Assembly: GCF_019039255.1 (NCBI RefSeq)
Contig: NZ_CP077062.1
Coordinates: 62,001 to 126,000, forward strand
Direction of reading: 5' to 3'
Source of the DNA: Nocardioides panacis
GTDB taxonomy: Bacteria; Actinomycetota; Actinomycetes; Propionibacteriales; Nocardioidaceae
Length of the DNA stretch: 64,000 nucleotides
The translations under genes were made by a program, and so were the position numbers. A model generated the notes under the pieces. The model saw only the letters and a list, made by a program, of their open reading frames with translations, did not search any database and was not told the origin of the DNA. This document shows, one piece after another, positions 36,002 to 43,953 of this stretch (its first letter is position 1; every line of letters begins with the position of its first letter).

Positions 36002-36481
36002 GTGCCGCTGCGCTCCGACTGGTCCGACGCCGCCTGCCCGATCGCCCGCTCCCTGGACGTGGTGGGCGACCCGTGGGTGCTGCTGGTGCTGCGCGAGGCG
36101 CTCACCGGCACCACCCGCTTCGAGCAGCTCCGTTCCGCGCTCGGGATCGCCGACAACGTGCTGGCGCGGCGGCTCGCGGCGATGGTCGATGCCGGGCTGC
36201 TCTCGCGGACGCCGTACGACGCCGGGAACCGGACCCGCGAGGAGTACCTCCTCACGCCCTCCGGCGCCGACCTGTTCCCGGTGCTGCACGCCCTGGCGCA
36301 GTGGGGGGAGCGGCACCGGCCCGCCGCGGACGGGCATCGGCTCGACGTGGTGCACGAGGTGTGCGGCGAGGTCACCGGCAGCGCCGACACGTGCACGGCC
36401 TGCGGCGAGCGGCTGCGTCCGGGCACCGTGTCGTGGCGCCGTCCCCGGGACCCGGCGACGCTCGTGCCGCTGGTCCGCTGA
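36002..36481 (+). CDS. HxlR-family transcriptional regulator
   Basis: GTG 36002 follows AAGGAG. The 159-residue protein has the winged-helix HxlR domain in about residues 8-105: CPIARSLDVVGDPWVLLVLREAL contains the Cys and helix 1 typical of the family, followed by the recognition region LGIADNVLARRLAAMVDAGLL and a wing (RTREEYLLTP). The C-terminal 45 residues add a CTACGERL segment that looks like half of a zinc ribbon. Its divergent placement and A/T-rich core upstream suggest control of the MFS transporter and itself. Confidence 0.88.
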   Translation: MPLRSDWSDAACPIARSLDVVGDPWVLLVLREALTGTTRFEQLRSALGIADNVLARRLAAMVDAGLLSRTPYDAGNRTREEYLLTPSGADLFPVLHALAQWGERHRPAADGHRLDVVHEVCGEVTGSADTCTACGERLRPGTVSWRRPRDPATLVPLVR

Positions 36482-36646
36482 CAATATTTGTCGTCTGCAC
36501 CTAAAAACCGGCTGAGAGACGCGCACCCGCGGGAACACCGGCCGCATCGCGACCGTTCTACCCCGTAGCGGACACGTACGATGGACGTGCGGTTCCACTC
36601 GGGCTCCCAGATCGGGAGTCATCGGCCTCCAAGGAGGAGACCACAC

Positions 36647-37495
36647 ATGCAGAGCAGCAACCCTGTCTTCCGCAGGTCGGAGGGCTTCAACGGCAAGTCC
36701 ACGACCAGCGGGATGAGCTACCCCGCCTACGGCACGCAGACCCGGACCGACCCCTACGGCGGTGGCCGCCAGGACGCGCCCGTCTACACCGGTCCGTCCA
36801 CGGACGCCCGGATGACGATCGACTCGGTCGTGCAGAAGTCCGGCATCACCCTGGGGTTGGTCGTGCTCGTCGCGGCCGCGACCTGGTTCCTCACCCCGGC
36901 GCCCGGCTCGCTGGACGCCGGCGTCCTCTACCTCCTGCTGATGGTGGGCGCCTTCGGTGGCTTCGCGCTGTCGATGGTGAACTCCTTCAAGCGGGTGATC
37001 AGCCCGGGCCTGGTGATCGCCTACGCCGTCCTCGAGGGCCTGTTCGTCGGCGCCTTCAGCAAGGTGATCGACGGGTCCTTCGGCGACGGCGAGCACGGGA
37101 TCGTCGTCGGCGCGGTGGCCGGCACCTTCGCCGCGGTGGCCGGCACGCTCGCGGCGTACAAGTTCTTCAACATCCGGGTCACCCCGACCTTCCGCAAGTG
37201 GGTCGTCGGCGCGATGCTCGGCTTCGTCGCCGTCGCGCTGCTCGACGTCGTGCTGGGCCTGTTCGGGTCGTCGTTCGGCTTCAACGGCTTCGGACCGATG
37301 GGCCTGCTGTCCAGCGTCATCGGCCTGGGCCTCGGCGTGCTGATGCTGATCCTGGACTTCGACTTCGTGGAGCGCGGCATCGAGGCCGGCCTCCCCGAGC
37401 GCGAGTCGTGGCGGGCCGCGTTCGGCCTGACCGTGACGATCATCTGGATCTACGTCGAGCTGCTGCGCATCCTCGCGATCCTGCGCGGCGACTGA
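36647..37495 (+). CDS. Bax inhibitor-1 / YccA-family membrane protein
   Basis: ATG 36647 has a strong AAGGAGGAG site. The 282-residue protein starts with 75 polar residues rich in Ser, Gly and Tyr (SYPAYGTQTRTDPYGGG), then has seven hydrophobic segments (for example SGITLGLVVLVAAATWFL, AYAVLEGLFVGAFSK, LLDVVLGLFG). The actinobacterial form has this tail and usually transports or leaks calcium or acts in stress tolerance; the physiological role is unknown. The 165 bases upstream include TACGAT (36577-36582) as a possible -10. Confidence 0.9.
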   Translation: MQSSNPVFRRSEGFNGKSTTSGMSYPAYGTQTRTDPYGGGRQDAPVYTGPSTDARMTIDSVVQKSGITLGLVVLVAAATWFLTPAPGSLDAGVLYLLLMVGAFGGFALSMVNSFKRVISPGLVIAYAVLEGLFVGAFSKVIDGSFGDGEHGIVVGAVAGTFAAVAGTLAAYKFFNIRVTPTFRKWVVGAMLGFVAVALLDVVLGLFGSSFGFNGFGPMGLLSSVIGLGLGVLMLILDFDFVERGIEAGLPERESWRAAFGLTVTIIWIYVELLRILAILRGD

Positions 37496-37521
37496 CCGAC
37501 CCCGCCCCGCCGTACGACGCA

Positions 37522-37553
37522 GGAGCCCCGCACCGACCACGGTGCGGGGCTCC
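37522..37553 (+). terminator. Strong hairpin terminator after the Bax inhibitor-1 gene
   Basis: GGAGCCCCGCACC (37522-37534) pairs perfectly with GGTGCGGGGCTCC (37541-37553) around a GACCAC loop. It lies between the convergent Bax-inhibitor-1 and SGNH genes and could work for both. No T tract follows, which is common in actinobacterial terminators. Confidence 0.85.
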
Positions 37554-37576
37554 TCGTGCTCCGGCTGCCTGCGGGC

Positions 37577-38599
37577 TCAGGCCTGCACGTGCGGGTCGGT
37601 CTCCGAGGACTGCGGGGTCTCCACGTCGGACTCGGGCTGGCGACGCCGCCGGCGCAGCTGGACCCAGCGACCCCGGGCGCCGCGGGCCGAGCCGCCGATG
37701 TGGGTGCCGTCGATCTCGGTGCCCGGCGTGCGGGCGGCCTCGACCGCGGCCTCGGAGATCGGCAGGATCGCCTCGCCGCGGGCCGCCTCGGGCACCAGGT
37801 CCTCGAACGGGATCACGCCGACCGCGGCCAGCACCGAGGGCAGCAGCACCGAGGCGAGCGTGGAGTAGCCGGCCGCGGAGGGGTGGAAGCGGTCCGGGCC
37901 GAAGAACAGCGCCGGGGTCGCGGCGAACTCGGGCCCGAGCACCGACCCGAGCGAGACGGTCCGCCCGCCGGCCTCGACGGTCGCGATCGTCTGGGCGGCC
38001 GCGAGCCGGCGCGACCACAGCCGGGCGACCTGCTTGAGCGGCGGCGCGATCGGCTCGATGGTCCCGAGGTCGGGGCAGGTGCCCACGACGACCTCGGTGC
38101 CGGCCTCCCGGAGCCGCAGCACGGCGGCCTCGAGGAGCCGCACGGACTCCGAGGGGAGCCGGGAGTGGGTGACGTCGTTGGCCCCGACCATGATCACCGC
38201 CGCGTGCGGCTCGATGGTCAGGGCCTTGTCGATCTGCCGGGACAGGTCGCGGGTCTGGGCGCCGACGAACGCGACCGAGCGGAGGTAGACCCGGCGTCCC
38301 GCGCCCTCGGCCAGCCCCGAGGCGAGGTGCGCCCCCGGGGTGTCCTGCACGGACTCCACGCCGTAGCCGGCCGCCGAGGAGTCGCCGAGCAGCGCGATCT
38401 TGATCGCGGGGCCGGGCCGGCCCATGCCGTACCACCCCGTGGAGTCCGGCGGCTCGCCCACCGCGTCGCCGATCTGCCGCCGGGCGATGACCGCCTCGGC
38501 GCGCAGGACGCCGTACAGGGAGGCGCCCACGACGGAGAGACCCCCGCCACCGAAAGCAGCAGCGGCGGCAAGCTTGCGAGCCGCACCAGCCTTCCCCAC
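37577..38599 (-). CDS. SGNH/GDSL-type hydrolase
   Basis: GTG 38599 is preferred: TACAGT lies 6 bases before it, and a longer start at 38653 would run into the divergent cbs gene. The 340-residue product has an N-terminal hydrophobic stretch (signal or anchor, LAAAAAFGGGGLSVVGASLYGVL). It then shows block I ALLGDSSAAGYGV, block III VIMVGANDVTH and block V DRFHPSAAGY, giving the Ser-Asp-His triad. These esterases or lipases act on acyl groups; the substrate is unknown. An Arg-rich patch and acidic tail close the protein. Confidence 0.86.
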   Translation of the reverse strand: MGKAGAARKLAAAAAFGGGGLSVVGASLYGVLRAEAVIARRQIGDAVGEPPDSTGWYGMGRPGPAIKIALLGDSSAAGYGVESVQDTPGAHLASGLAEGAGRRVYLRSVAFVGAQTRDLSRQIDKALTIEPHAAVIMVGANDVTHSRLPSESVRLLEAAVLRLREAGTEVVVGTCPDLGTIEPIAPPLKQVARLWSRRLAAAQTIATVEAGGRTVSLGSVLGPEFAATPALFFGPDRFHPSAAGYSTLASVLLPSVLAAVGVIPFEDLVPEAARGEAILPISEAAVEAARTPGTEIDGTHIGGSARGARGRWVQLRRRRRQPESDVETPQSSETDPHVQA

Positions 38600-38605
38600 G
38601 ACGCC

Positions 38606-38628
38606 ACTGTACGAGAGCGATCTAAACT
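38606..38628. promoter_or_regulatory. Divergent leaderless -10 elements (SGNH gene and cbs)
   Basis: TACAGT on the minus strand (38611-38606) ends 6 bases before GTG 38599. TAAACT on the plus strand (38623-38628) ends 6 bases before GTG 38635. The whole divergent control region is 35 bases, so the two -35 regions must lie within the opposite gene. Confidence 0.55.
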
Positions 38629-38634
38629 GCCGAC

Positions 38635-40002
38635 GTGCACTACGCGAACTCACTCCTGGACCTGATCGGCAACACTCCCCTCGTCAAGCTGAACAAGACG
38701 GTGGACGACGCGAAGGGCCTCGTCCTCGCGAAGGTGGAGTACCTCAACCCGGGCGGGTCGGTGAAGGACCGCATCGCCACCCGGATGATCGACGCCGCCG
38801 AGGAGTCCGGCGAGCTCAAGCCCGGCGGCACGATCGTCGAGCCCACCTCCGGCAACACCGGGGTCGGGCTCGCGATGGTCGCCCAGGCGCGCGGCTACCA
38901 GTGCGTGTTCGTGTGCCCGGACAAGGTCAGCGAGGACAAGCAGAACGTCCTCAAGGCGTACGGCGCCCGCGTGGTCGTCTGCCCGACGGCCGTGGAGCCG
39001 GAGCACCCCGACTCCTACTACAGCGTCTCGGACCGGCTCGTCCGCGAGATCGAGGGCGCCTGGAAGCCCAACCAGTACGCCAACGTGAACAACCCGCGCT
39101 CGCACTACGAGACGACCGGCCCGGAGATCTGGGAGCAGACGGACGGCCGGATCACGCACTTCGTCGCGGGCGTCGGCACCGGCGGCACGATCAGCGGCAT
39201 CGGCCGCTACCTCAAGGAGCAGAACCCCGCGGTCAAGGTGATCGGCGCCGACCCGGCCGGCTCGGTCTACTCCGGCGGCACCGGCCGCCCCTACCTCGTC
39301 GAGGGCGTGGGCGAGGACTTCTGGCCGACCACCTACGACCCGGACATCGCCGACCGGATCATCGAGGTCTCCGACGCGGACTCCTTCGACTTCACCCGCC
39401 GGCTGGCCCGCGAGGAGGCGATGCTCGTCGGCGGTTCGTCCGGGATGGCGGCGTTCGCGGCCGTGCAGCTCGCCCGGGAGCTCGACGACCCGGACGCGGT
39501 GATCGTGGTGCTGCTCCCGGACTCCGGGCGCGGCTACCTCGCCAAGGTCTTCAACGACGAGTGGCTGGCGCAGTACGGCTTCCTCCCCGCCACCGACGAG
39601 CAGACCGTCGGCCAGGTGCTGCGCGGCAAGAGCGGCGTGCTGCCCGACCTCGTGCACACGCACCCCAGCGAGACCATCGCGGAGGCCGTGCACATCCTCC
39701 AGGAGTACGGCGTCTCGCAGATGCCCGTGGTCCGCGCCGAGCCGCCGATCGTCGCGGCCGAGGTGGCCGGCAGCGTCTCCGAGCGCAAGCTGCTCGACGC
39801 GCTGTTCTCCGGCCACGCCAAGCTGATCGACCAGGTGGACGCGCACATGGACGAGCCGCTGCCCACCATCGGCGCGAACGCCCCGGTGGCCGAGGCGGTC
39901 GCGCACCTCGAGAGCGCCGACGCGCTGCTGGTGCAGGAGGACGGCAAGCCGGTCGGCGTGGTGACCCGCCAGGACCTGCTCTCCTACCTGGCCACCCGGT
40001 AG
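38635..40002 (+). CDS. cbs: Cystathionine beta-synthase
   Basis: It condenses homocysteine with serine (or activated serine) to cystathionine, the first step of reverse transsulfuration. The 455-residue protein has the fold-type-II PLP domain: NPGGSVKDRIA with the PLP Lys, EPTSGNTGVGLA, VAGVGTGGTISGIG and GGSSGMAAFAA. Two CBS domains cover about residues 335-455 (AVHILQEYGVSQMPVV, LLVQEDGKPVGVVTRQDLLSYL). Start GTG 38635 has no ribosome-binding site but sits 6 bases after TAAACT, so the mRNA is probably leaderless. A cystathionine gamma-synthase gene at 49615 has the same arrangement. Confidence 0.94.
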   Translation: MHYANSLLDLIGNTPLVKLNKTVDDAKGLVLAKVEYLNPGGSVKDRIATRMIDAAEESGELKPGGTIVEPTSGNTGVGLAMVAQARGYQCVFVCPDKVSEDKQNVLKAYGARVVVCPTAVEPEHPDSYYSVSDRLVREIEGAWKPNQYANVNNPRSHYETTGPEIWEQTDGRITHFVAGVGTGGTISGIGRYLKEQNPAVKVIGADPAGSVYSGGTGRPYLVEGVGEDFWPTTYDPDIADRIIEVSDADSFDFTRRLAREEAMLVGGSSGMAAFAAVQLARELDDPDAVIVVLLPDSGRGYLAKVFNDEWLAQYGFLPATDEQTVGQVLRGKSGVLPDLVHTHPSETIAEAVHILQEYGVSQMPVVRAEPPIVAAEVAGSVSERKLLDALFSGHAKLIDQVDAHMDEPLPTIGANAPVAEAVAHLESADALLVQEDGKPVGVVTRQDLLSYLATR

Positions 40003-40024
40003 GCCCGGTCCGGTCCCGCCCGGG

Positions 40025-40909
40025 TCAGCGCACCCGGGCGGCGATCGGCGAGGCGTCGACGGCGTCCGGGTGCAGGATCCCGGCCAGCGCCTCGACACCG
40101 TCGACCAGCCGGGGTCCCGGCCGGGCGAAGGACGCGTTGGCGTCCACCGCCCACACCGTGACGTGCTCCGGCAGCACCCCCGCGGCGACCACCTGCTCGG
40201 CGAGCGCACGGGACTGCTCGAGCCCGTAGCCGCACGGCGCGCACACCACGACCTCCGGCGCCGCGGCGTCCACCTCGTCCCAGGTGACCCGGAACGACTT
40301 CTCCCCGGCCGTGCCGAGCACCGACTCGCCGCCGGCCCGGGTGACCATCTCGGGGACCCAGTGGCCGGGTGCGAACGGCGGATCGGTCCACTCCAGGACG
40401 AGCACCCGCGGCCGGGGGCGGTCCGCGGTCCGCCGTACGACGGCGTCCAGGCGGGACCGCAGGGAGGCGACCAGGTCGGCGGCGCGGGCCTCGGTGCCGG
40501 TGGCCTTGCCGAGCGTGCCGACCGACCCGAGCACCTCCTCGAGCGTGTGCGGGTCGATGGTGAGCACCTCGGCGGTGCAGCCGAGGTGCGCGAGCGCGTC
40601 GTCGACCACCGAGACGTCGACCGCGCACACCGCGCACAGGTCCTGGGTGACCACGAGGTCGGCGTCCAGGCCGGCCAGCGCGCCCTCGTCGAGGTGGTAG
40701 AGGTCCACGCCGTTGCGCATCGCGTCGGCGACGAACCCGTCGATCTCGACCGGGGTCAGCCCCTCGGGCATCGCGCTGGTGGACACGATCGTGCGGCTGC
40801 GCGCCTCGGCCGGGTGGTCGCACTCGAAGGTCACCCCGACCACGTCGGCGCCCGCCCCGAGGTCGAACAGGATCTCCGTCGTGGACGGCAGCAACGACAC
40901 GATGCGCAT
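40025..40909 (-). CDS. Cobalamin-binding protein, BtuF-like helical-backbone metal receptor
   Basis: A 294-residue class-III substrate-binding-fold protein: MRIVSLLPSTTEILFDLGAGADVVGVTFECDHP is the family start, then LVVTQDLCAVCAV and VLVLEWTDPPFAPGHWVPEM. It lacks a signal peptide and lipobox, unlike classical BtuF, so it may be cytoplasmic or moonlight; members like this are often annotated as cobalamin-binding. No ABC transporter genes are near. ATG 40909 is preceded by TAGGAT 7 bases upstream on the minus strand, so leaderless transcription is likely. Confidence 0.82.
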   Translation of the reverse strand: MRIVSLLPSTTEILFDLGAGADVVGVTFECDHPAEARSRTIVSTSAMPEGLTPVEIDGFVADAMRNGVDLYHLDEGALAGLDADLVVTQDLCAVCAVDVSVVDDALAHLGCTAEVLTIDPHTLEEVLGSVGTLGKATGTEARAADLVASLRSRLDAVVRRTADRPRPRVLVLEWTDPPFAPGHWVPEMVTRAGGESVLGTAGEKSFRVTWDEVDAAAPEVVVCAPCGYGLEQSRALAEQVVAAGVLPEHVTVWAVDANASFARPGPRLVDGVEALAGILHPDAVDASPIAARVR

Positions 40910-40915
40910 GCCCCC

Positions 40916-40974
40916 GATCCTAGGCGCGGACGCCCGGGTGGACGTGGGGGCGGGTGTCCCGGATCGCCTAGGGT
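40916..40974. promoter_or_regulatory. Divergent leaderless -10 elements (cobalamin-binding and TSUP genes)
   Basis: TAGGAT on the minus strand (40921-40916) lies 6-7 bases before ATG 40909, and TAGGGT on the plus strand (40969-40974) lies 7 bases before GTG 40982. The intergenic region is 72 bases and has no ribosome-binding sites. Confidence 0.5.
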
Positions 40975-40981
40975 TCGTGCG

Positions 40982-41764
40982 GTGAGCGACCCGTCGACCT
41001 GGACCTACGTGCTGCTGGCGCTGGCCGGGCTGTTCGCCGGGTTCGTGGACGCGGTCGTGGGCGGCGGGGGACTGGTGCAGCTGCCCGCGTTGGTGATCGC
41101 GTTCCCCGGCGCCGCGCCGGTGCAGATCCTGGCGACCAACAAGCTGGCCGGCACCTGCGGTACGTCGATCAGCTCGCTCACCTACTACCGGCGGGTGCGC
41201 CCCGACCCGCGCACGTTCGTGCCGCTGATGGCGGTGGCCTTCGTCGGCTCGGCGCTGGGGGCGGTGGCCGCCTCGCACATCCCGAAGTCGGCGTTCGACC
41301 CGATCATCCTGGTCGCGCTCGTGGTGGTCGGCGCCTACGTCCTGTTCAAGCCCGACCTCGGGGGTGTGACCGACCTGCGGTTCAGCGGGCACCGGCACAC
41401 GCTGGCCGCGGTGGCCGCCGGCTTCACGATCGGGTTCTACGACGGCGCGCTCGGCCCCGGGACCGGGTCGTTCTTCGTGTTCACGCTCGTCGGGCTGCTC
41501 GGGTACAGCTTCCTGGAGGCCTCCGCGAAGGCGCGGATCGCCAACTGGGCCACCAACGTCGCCGCGCTGCTGGTGTTCGCGGTGCAGGGGGCGGTGATGT
41601 GGCGGGTGGGCCTGGTGGTCGGCCTGTGCAACCTGCTGGGCAGCTACGTCGGGGCCCGCACGGCGGTGTCGCGGGGCAGCCGCTTCGTCCGGGTGTTCTT
41701 CGTCGTCGTGGTCTCCGCGTTCATCGTGAAGATCGGCTCGGACGTCGCCCGGGAGTGGCTGTGA
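40982..41764 (+). CDS. TSUP-family (TauE/SafE) permease
   Basis: A 260-residue membrane protein with about eight hydrophobic segments. The family signatures are LAGLFAGFVDAVVGGGGLVQLP at the start and AAGFTIGFYDGALGPGTGSF in the second half, the two inverted-repeat glycine motifs. Relatives export or import sulfite, sulfoacetate and other organosulfonates. Start is GTG 40982, 7 bases after TAGGGT, and no ribosome-binding site is seen. It overlaps the next gene by GTGA. Confidence 0.9.
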   Translation: MSDPSTWTYVLLALAGLFAGFVDAVVGGGGLVQLPALVIAFPGAAPVQILATNKLAGTCGTSISSLTYYRRVRPDPRTFVPLMAVAFVGSALGAVAASHIPKSAFDPIILVALVVVGAYVLFKPDLGGVTDLRFSGHRHTLAAVAAGFTIGFYDGALGPGTGSFFVFTLVGLLGYSFLEASAKARIANWATNVAALLVFAVQGAVMWRVGLVVGLCNLLGSYVGARTAVSRGSRFVRVFFVVVVSAFIVKIGSDVAREWL

Positions 41765-42382
41765 GGACGTCGTACGCCACCGTCGCCCGCACCGCCAGCG
41801 CGGAGACCGAGGTGAAGCGCTCGCGGTTCCTGTGCCACGTCGAGCGGGTCGCCGACGAGGACGCCGCGCGGGCCGTCGTGGACCGCCTGCGCAAGGAGCA
41901 CTGGGACGCCCGGCACCACTGCTCGGCGTTCGTGCTCGGCCCGGACGGGGAGGTGCAGCGCTCCAGCGACGACGGCGAGCCCTCGGGCACCGCGGGGGGC
42001 GCCGATGCTCGAGGTGCTCCGCGGCCGGGACGTGAGCGACGTGGTCGCGGTCGTCACCCGCTGGTTCGGCGGCACGCTGCTCGGCGCGGGTGGCCTGGTG
42101 CGGGCGTACGGCGACGCGGTCCGGGCCGGCCTCGACGCGGCCGGGGTGCGCCGGCGGGTGCTGTCGGAGAGGTACGACGTCCCGGTCGGCCACGCGGAGG
42201 CCGGGCGGCTCGAGAGCGACCTTCGGGGACGGGGCGTCGGCGTCCTGGGCGTCGACTACGCCGAGCACGCGACCCTGCACCTCGCGGTGCCGGCCGGCCA
42301 GGACCTCGACGCGCTGCTGGCCGAGCTGACCGGCGGTGCGGTGCACGCCGAGCCGACCGGGCAGGAGTGGGTCGACCAGTAG
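41761..42382 (+). CDS. IMPACT/YigZ-family (UPF0029) protein, frameshifted in a G run
   Basis: GTG 41761 overlaps the TSUP stop. Repaired length is 206 residues. The IMPACT N-terminal domain shows TEVKRSRFLCHVERV, HHCSAFVLGPDG and SDDGEPSGTAG before the break and DVVAVVTRWFGGTLLGAGGLVRAYGDAV after it. A run of six G (41994-41999) adds one base; five gives GTAGAPMLEVLRGRD, the conserved text. The C-terminal ferredoxin-like DUF1949 domain covers about residues 140-198. Eukaryotic IMPACT regulates Gcn2; the bacterial role is unknown. Its TAG stop doubles as the first bases of the next gene's -10 element. Confidence 0.88.
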
Positions 42383-42391
42383 CCTGGCGCC

Positions 42392-43127
42392 ATGACGATC
42401 GGGTGGCTGACCGCCTTCCTCGACGGCCCGCAGGACACCGCACCGGCCGCCGAACGGTTCTGGAGCGAGGTCACCGGCACCCGGCTCTCGCCGCGGCGCG
42501 GGGACCGGGACGAGTTCGCCACCCTGCTGCCCCCCCGACGGCGACCCGGTCCTCAAGGTCCAGCGCGTGGTCGACCCGGTCCCCGGTGGCCTGCACCTCG
42601 ACCTGCACACCGAGGACGTCCCCGGCCTCGCCGCGCGGGTCGACGCCCTCGGCGGCAGCACCAGCCCGCACGCGCTCGGCTACGTCGTCTGCGGCTCGCC
42701 GGGCGGCCTGACCTTCTGCCTGGTCGGCCACCCCGGCGGGCGTCGTCCGCCGCCTCAGGCCTGGCCGGGCGGGCGCAGCCTCGTCGACCAGGTCTGCCTG
42801 GACGTCCCGCCCACCCGGTACGACGCCGAGTGCGCGTTCTGGTCCGATCTGACCGGCTGGCCGCTCACCGCGACCGGGGGCCGCGAGTTCCGGCGGCTCG
42901 GGCGTCCCGCGGGGATCCCGCTGGCGGTGCTCATCCAGCGGCTCGACGACGAGCAGCCCGGGGTCACCGCGCACCTCGACCTCGCCTGCGACGACCGCGA
43001 CGCCGAGGCGGCCCGCCACCAGGCCCTCGGCGCCGTGCTGGTCCGGCGCTGCGACGGGTGGACGGTGCTGCGCGACCCGGCCGGGCGCACCTACTGCGCC
43101 ACCCGCCGGGCCCCGGGGGAGGTGTGA
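42392..43127 (+). CDS. Two-module VOC-superfamily protein, frameshifted in a C run
   Basis: ATG 42392 lies 6 bases after TAGCCT (42380-42385), so it is probably leaderless. Repaired length is 244 residues. The first half starts TIGWLTAFLDGPQDTAPAAERFWSEVTGT and the second starts SLVDQVCLDVPPTRYDAECAFWSDLTGW; both are VOC modules, giving an internal duplication. Seven C at 42530-42536 break the frame; six give LLPPDGDPVLKVQRVVD, which joins the halves. No clear metal-binding set is conserved and the substrate is unknown. The final TGA overlaps the next ATG by one base. Confidence 0.85.
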
Positions 43128-43615
43128 TGGAGATCCGGGAGGCGACCGACGACGACTGGCCGCAGCTCTGGCCGGTGTTCCGGGCCACCGTGCGGGCCGG
43201 CGAGACCTACGCCTTCGACCCCGACATGCCCGAGGACGTCGCCCGCGCGATCTGGATGGAGCGGCCCCCGGGCCGCACCGTGGTGGCGGTCGCGGACGGC
43301 GAGCTGCTCGGCACCGCGAAGATGGGCCCGAACCGCGGCGGTCGCGGGGCGCACGTCGGCACGGCCAGCTTCATGGTGGCGCCGGCCGCCCGGGGCCGCG
43401 GCGTGGGACGGGCGCTGGCGACGTACGTCGTGGACTGGCACCGGCGCGAGGGCTACCGCGCGATCCAGTTCAACGCGGTCGTCGAGACCAACACCGCCGC
43501 GGTCGCGCTGTGGAGGTCGCTCGGCTTCACCGTCGTCGGCACCGTGCCCGAGGCTTTCGAGCACCCGGAGCACGGGTACGTCGGCCTGCACGTCATGCAC
43601 CTGCCACTCGTCTGA
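43127..43615 (+). CDS. GNAT-family N-acetyltransferase
   Basis: A 162-residue acetyl-CoA-dependent transferase. The fold's order is complete: MEIREATDDDWPQLWPVFRA (strand 1, helices 1-2), GTAKMGPNRGGRGAHVGTASFMVAP (strands), the CoA pyrophosphate loop ARGRGVGRALATYVVDWH, and AIQFNAVVETNTAAVALWRSLGF at the C-terminus. The substrate is unknown. ATG 43127 overlaps the preceding stop (TGATG), with GGGGGAGG just upstream. Confidence 0.86.
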   Translation: MEIREATDDDWPQLWPVFRATVRAGETYAFDPDMPEDVARAIWMERPPGRTVVAVADGELLGTAKMGPNRGGRGAHVGTASFMVAPAARGRGVGRALATYVVDWHRREGYRAIQFNAVVETNTAAVALWRSLGFTVVGTVPEAFEHPEHGYVGLHVMHLPLV

Positions 43616-43646
43616 GCGACCGGATCGGAGCGGCGCGCCCACCGCC

Positions 43647-43953
43647 GTGACCGAACCGGCCCGCGGGCGCTACCATGGAAGCAACCCACCCTGGGCGACG
43701 CCGCTCGACAACGACGTCCTCTGTCCGGTGGTGGGTGAATCGACCGGCGACTGATGGTCGAGGTTCCACAGCTGGTCGGGCCCGTCGGGTCCGTCCCGTC
43801 GATCGCTCGCAGATCCGTGGGACCGCGTCGCGTCGCGGGGTGGCCGACCTGGGCCACTTCGTCCGACGTCGCACCGCTCCCGGTGACGGGCCGGCAGCCG
43901 GCGTCGACGTCCCGCCACGGTGAGCGTGGCCGGACACTCCGGAGGAGGAGTCA
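43647..43953 (+). promoter_or_regulatory. Promoter and long structured leader of the SNF2 helicase gene
   Basis: The 338-base gap before the helicase has no coding signal. GTGACC (43647-43652), an 18-base spacer and TACCAT (43671-43676) form a promoter, predicting transcription from about 43683. That leaves some 270 leader bases. ACCCACC (43684-43690) pairs with GGTGGGT (43730-43736), and TCGACC (43740-43745) pairs with GGTCGA (43756-43761) around a 10-base loop. A strong GGAGGAGGAG site precedes the start. A cis-regulatory RNA is plausible; no named family is assigned. Confidence 0.5.
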
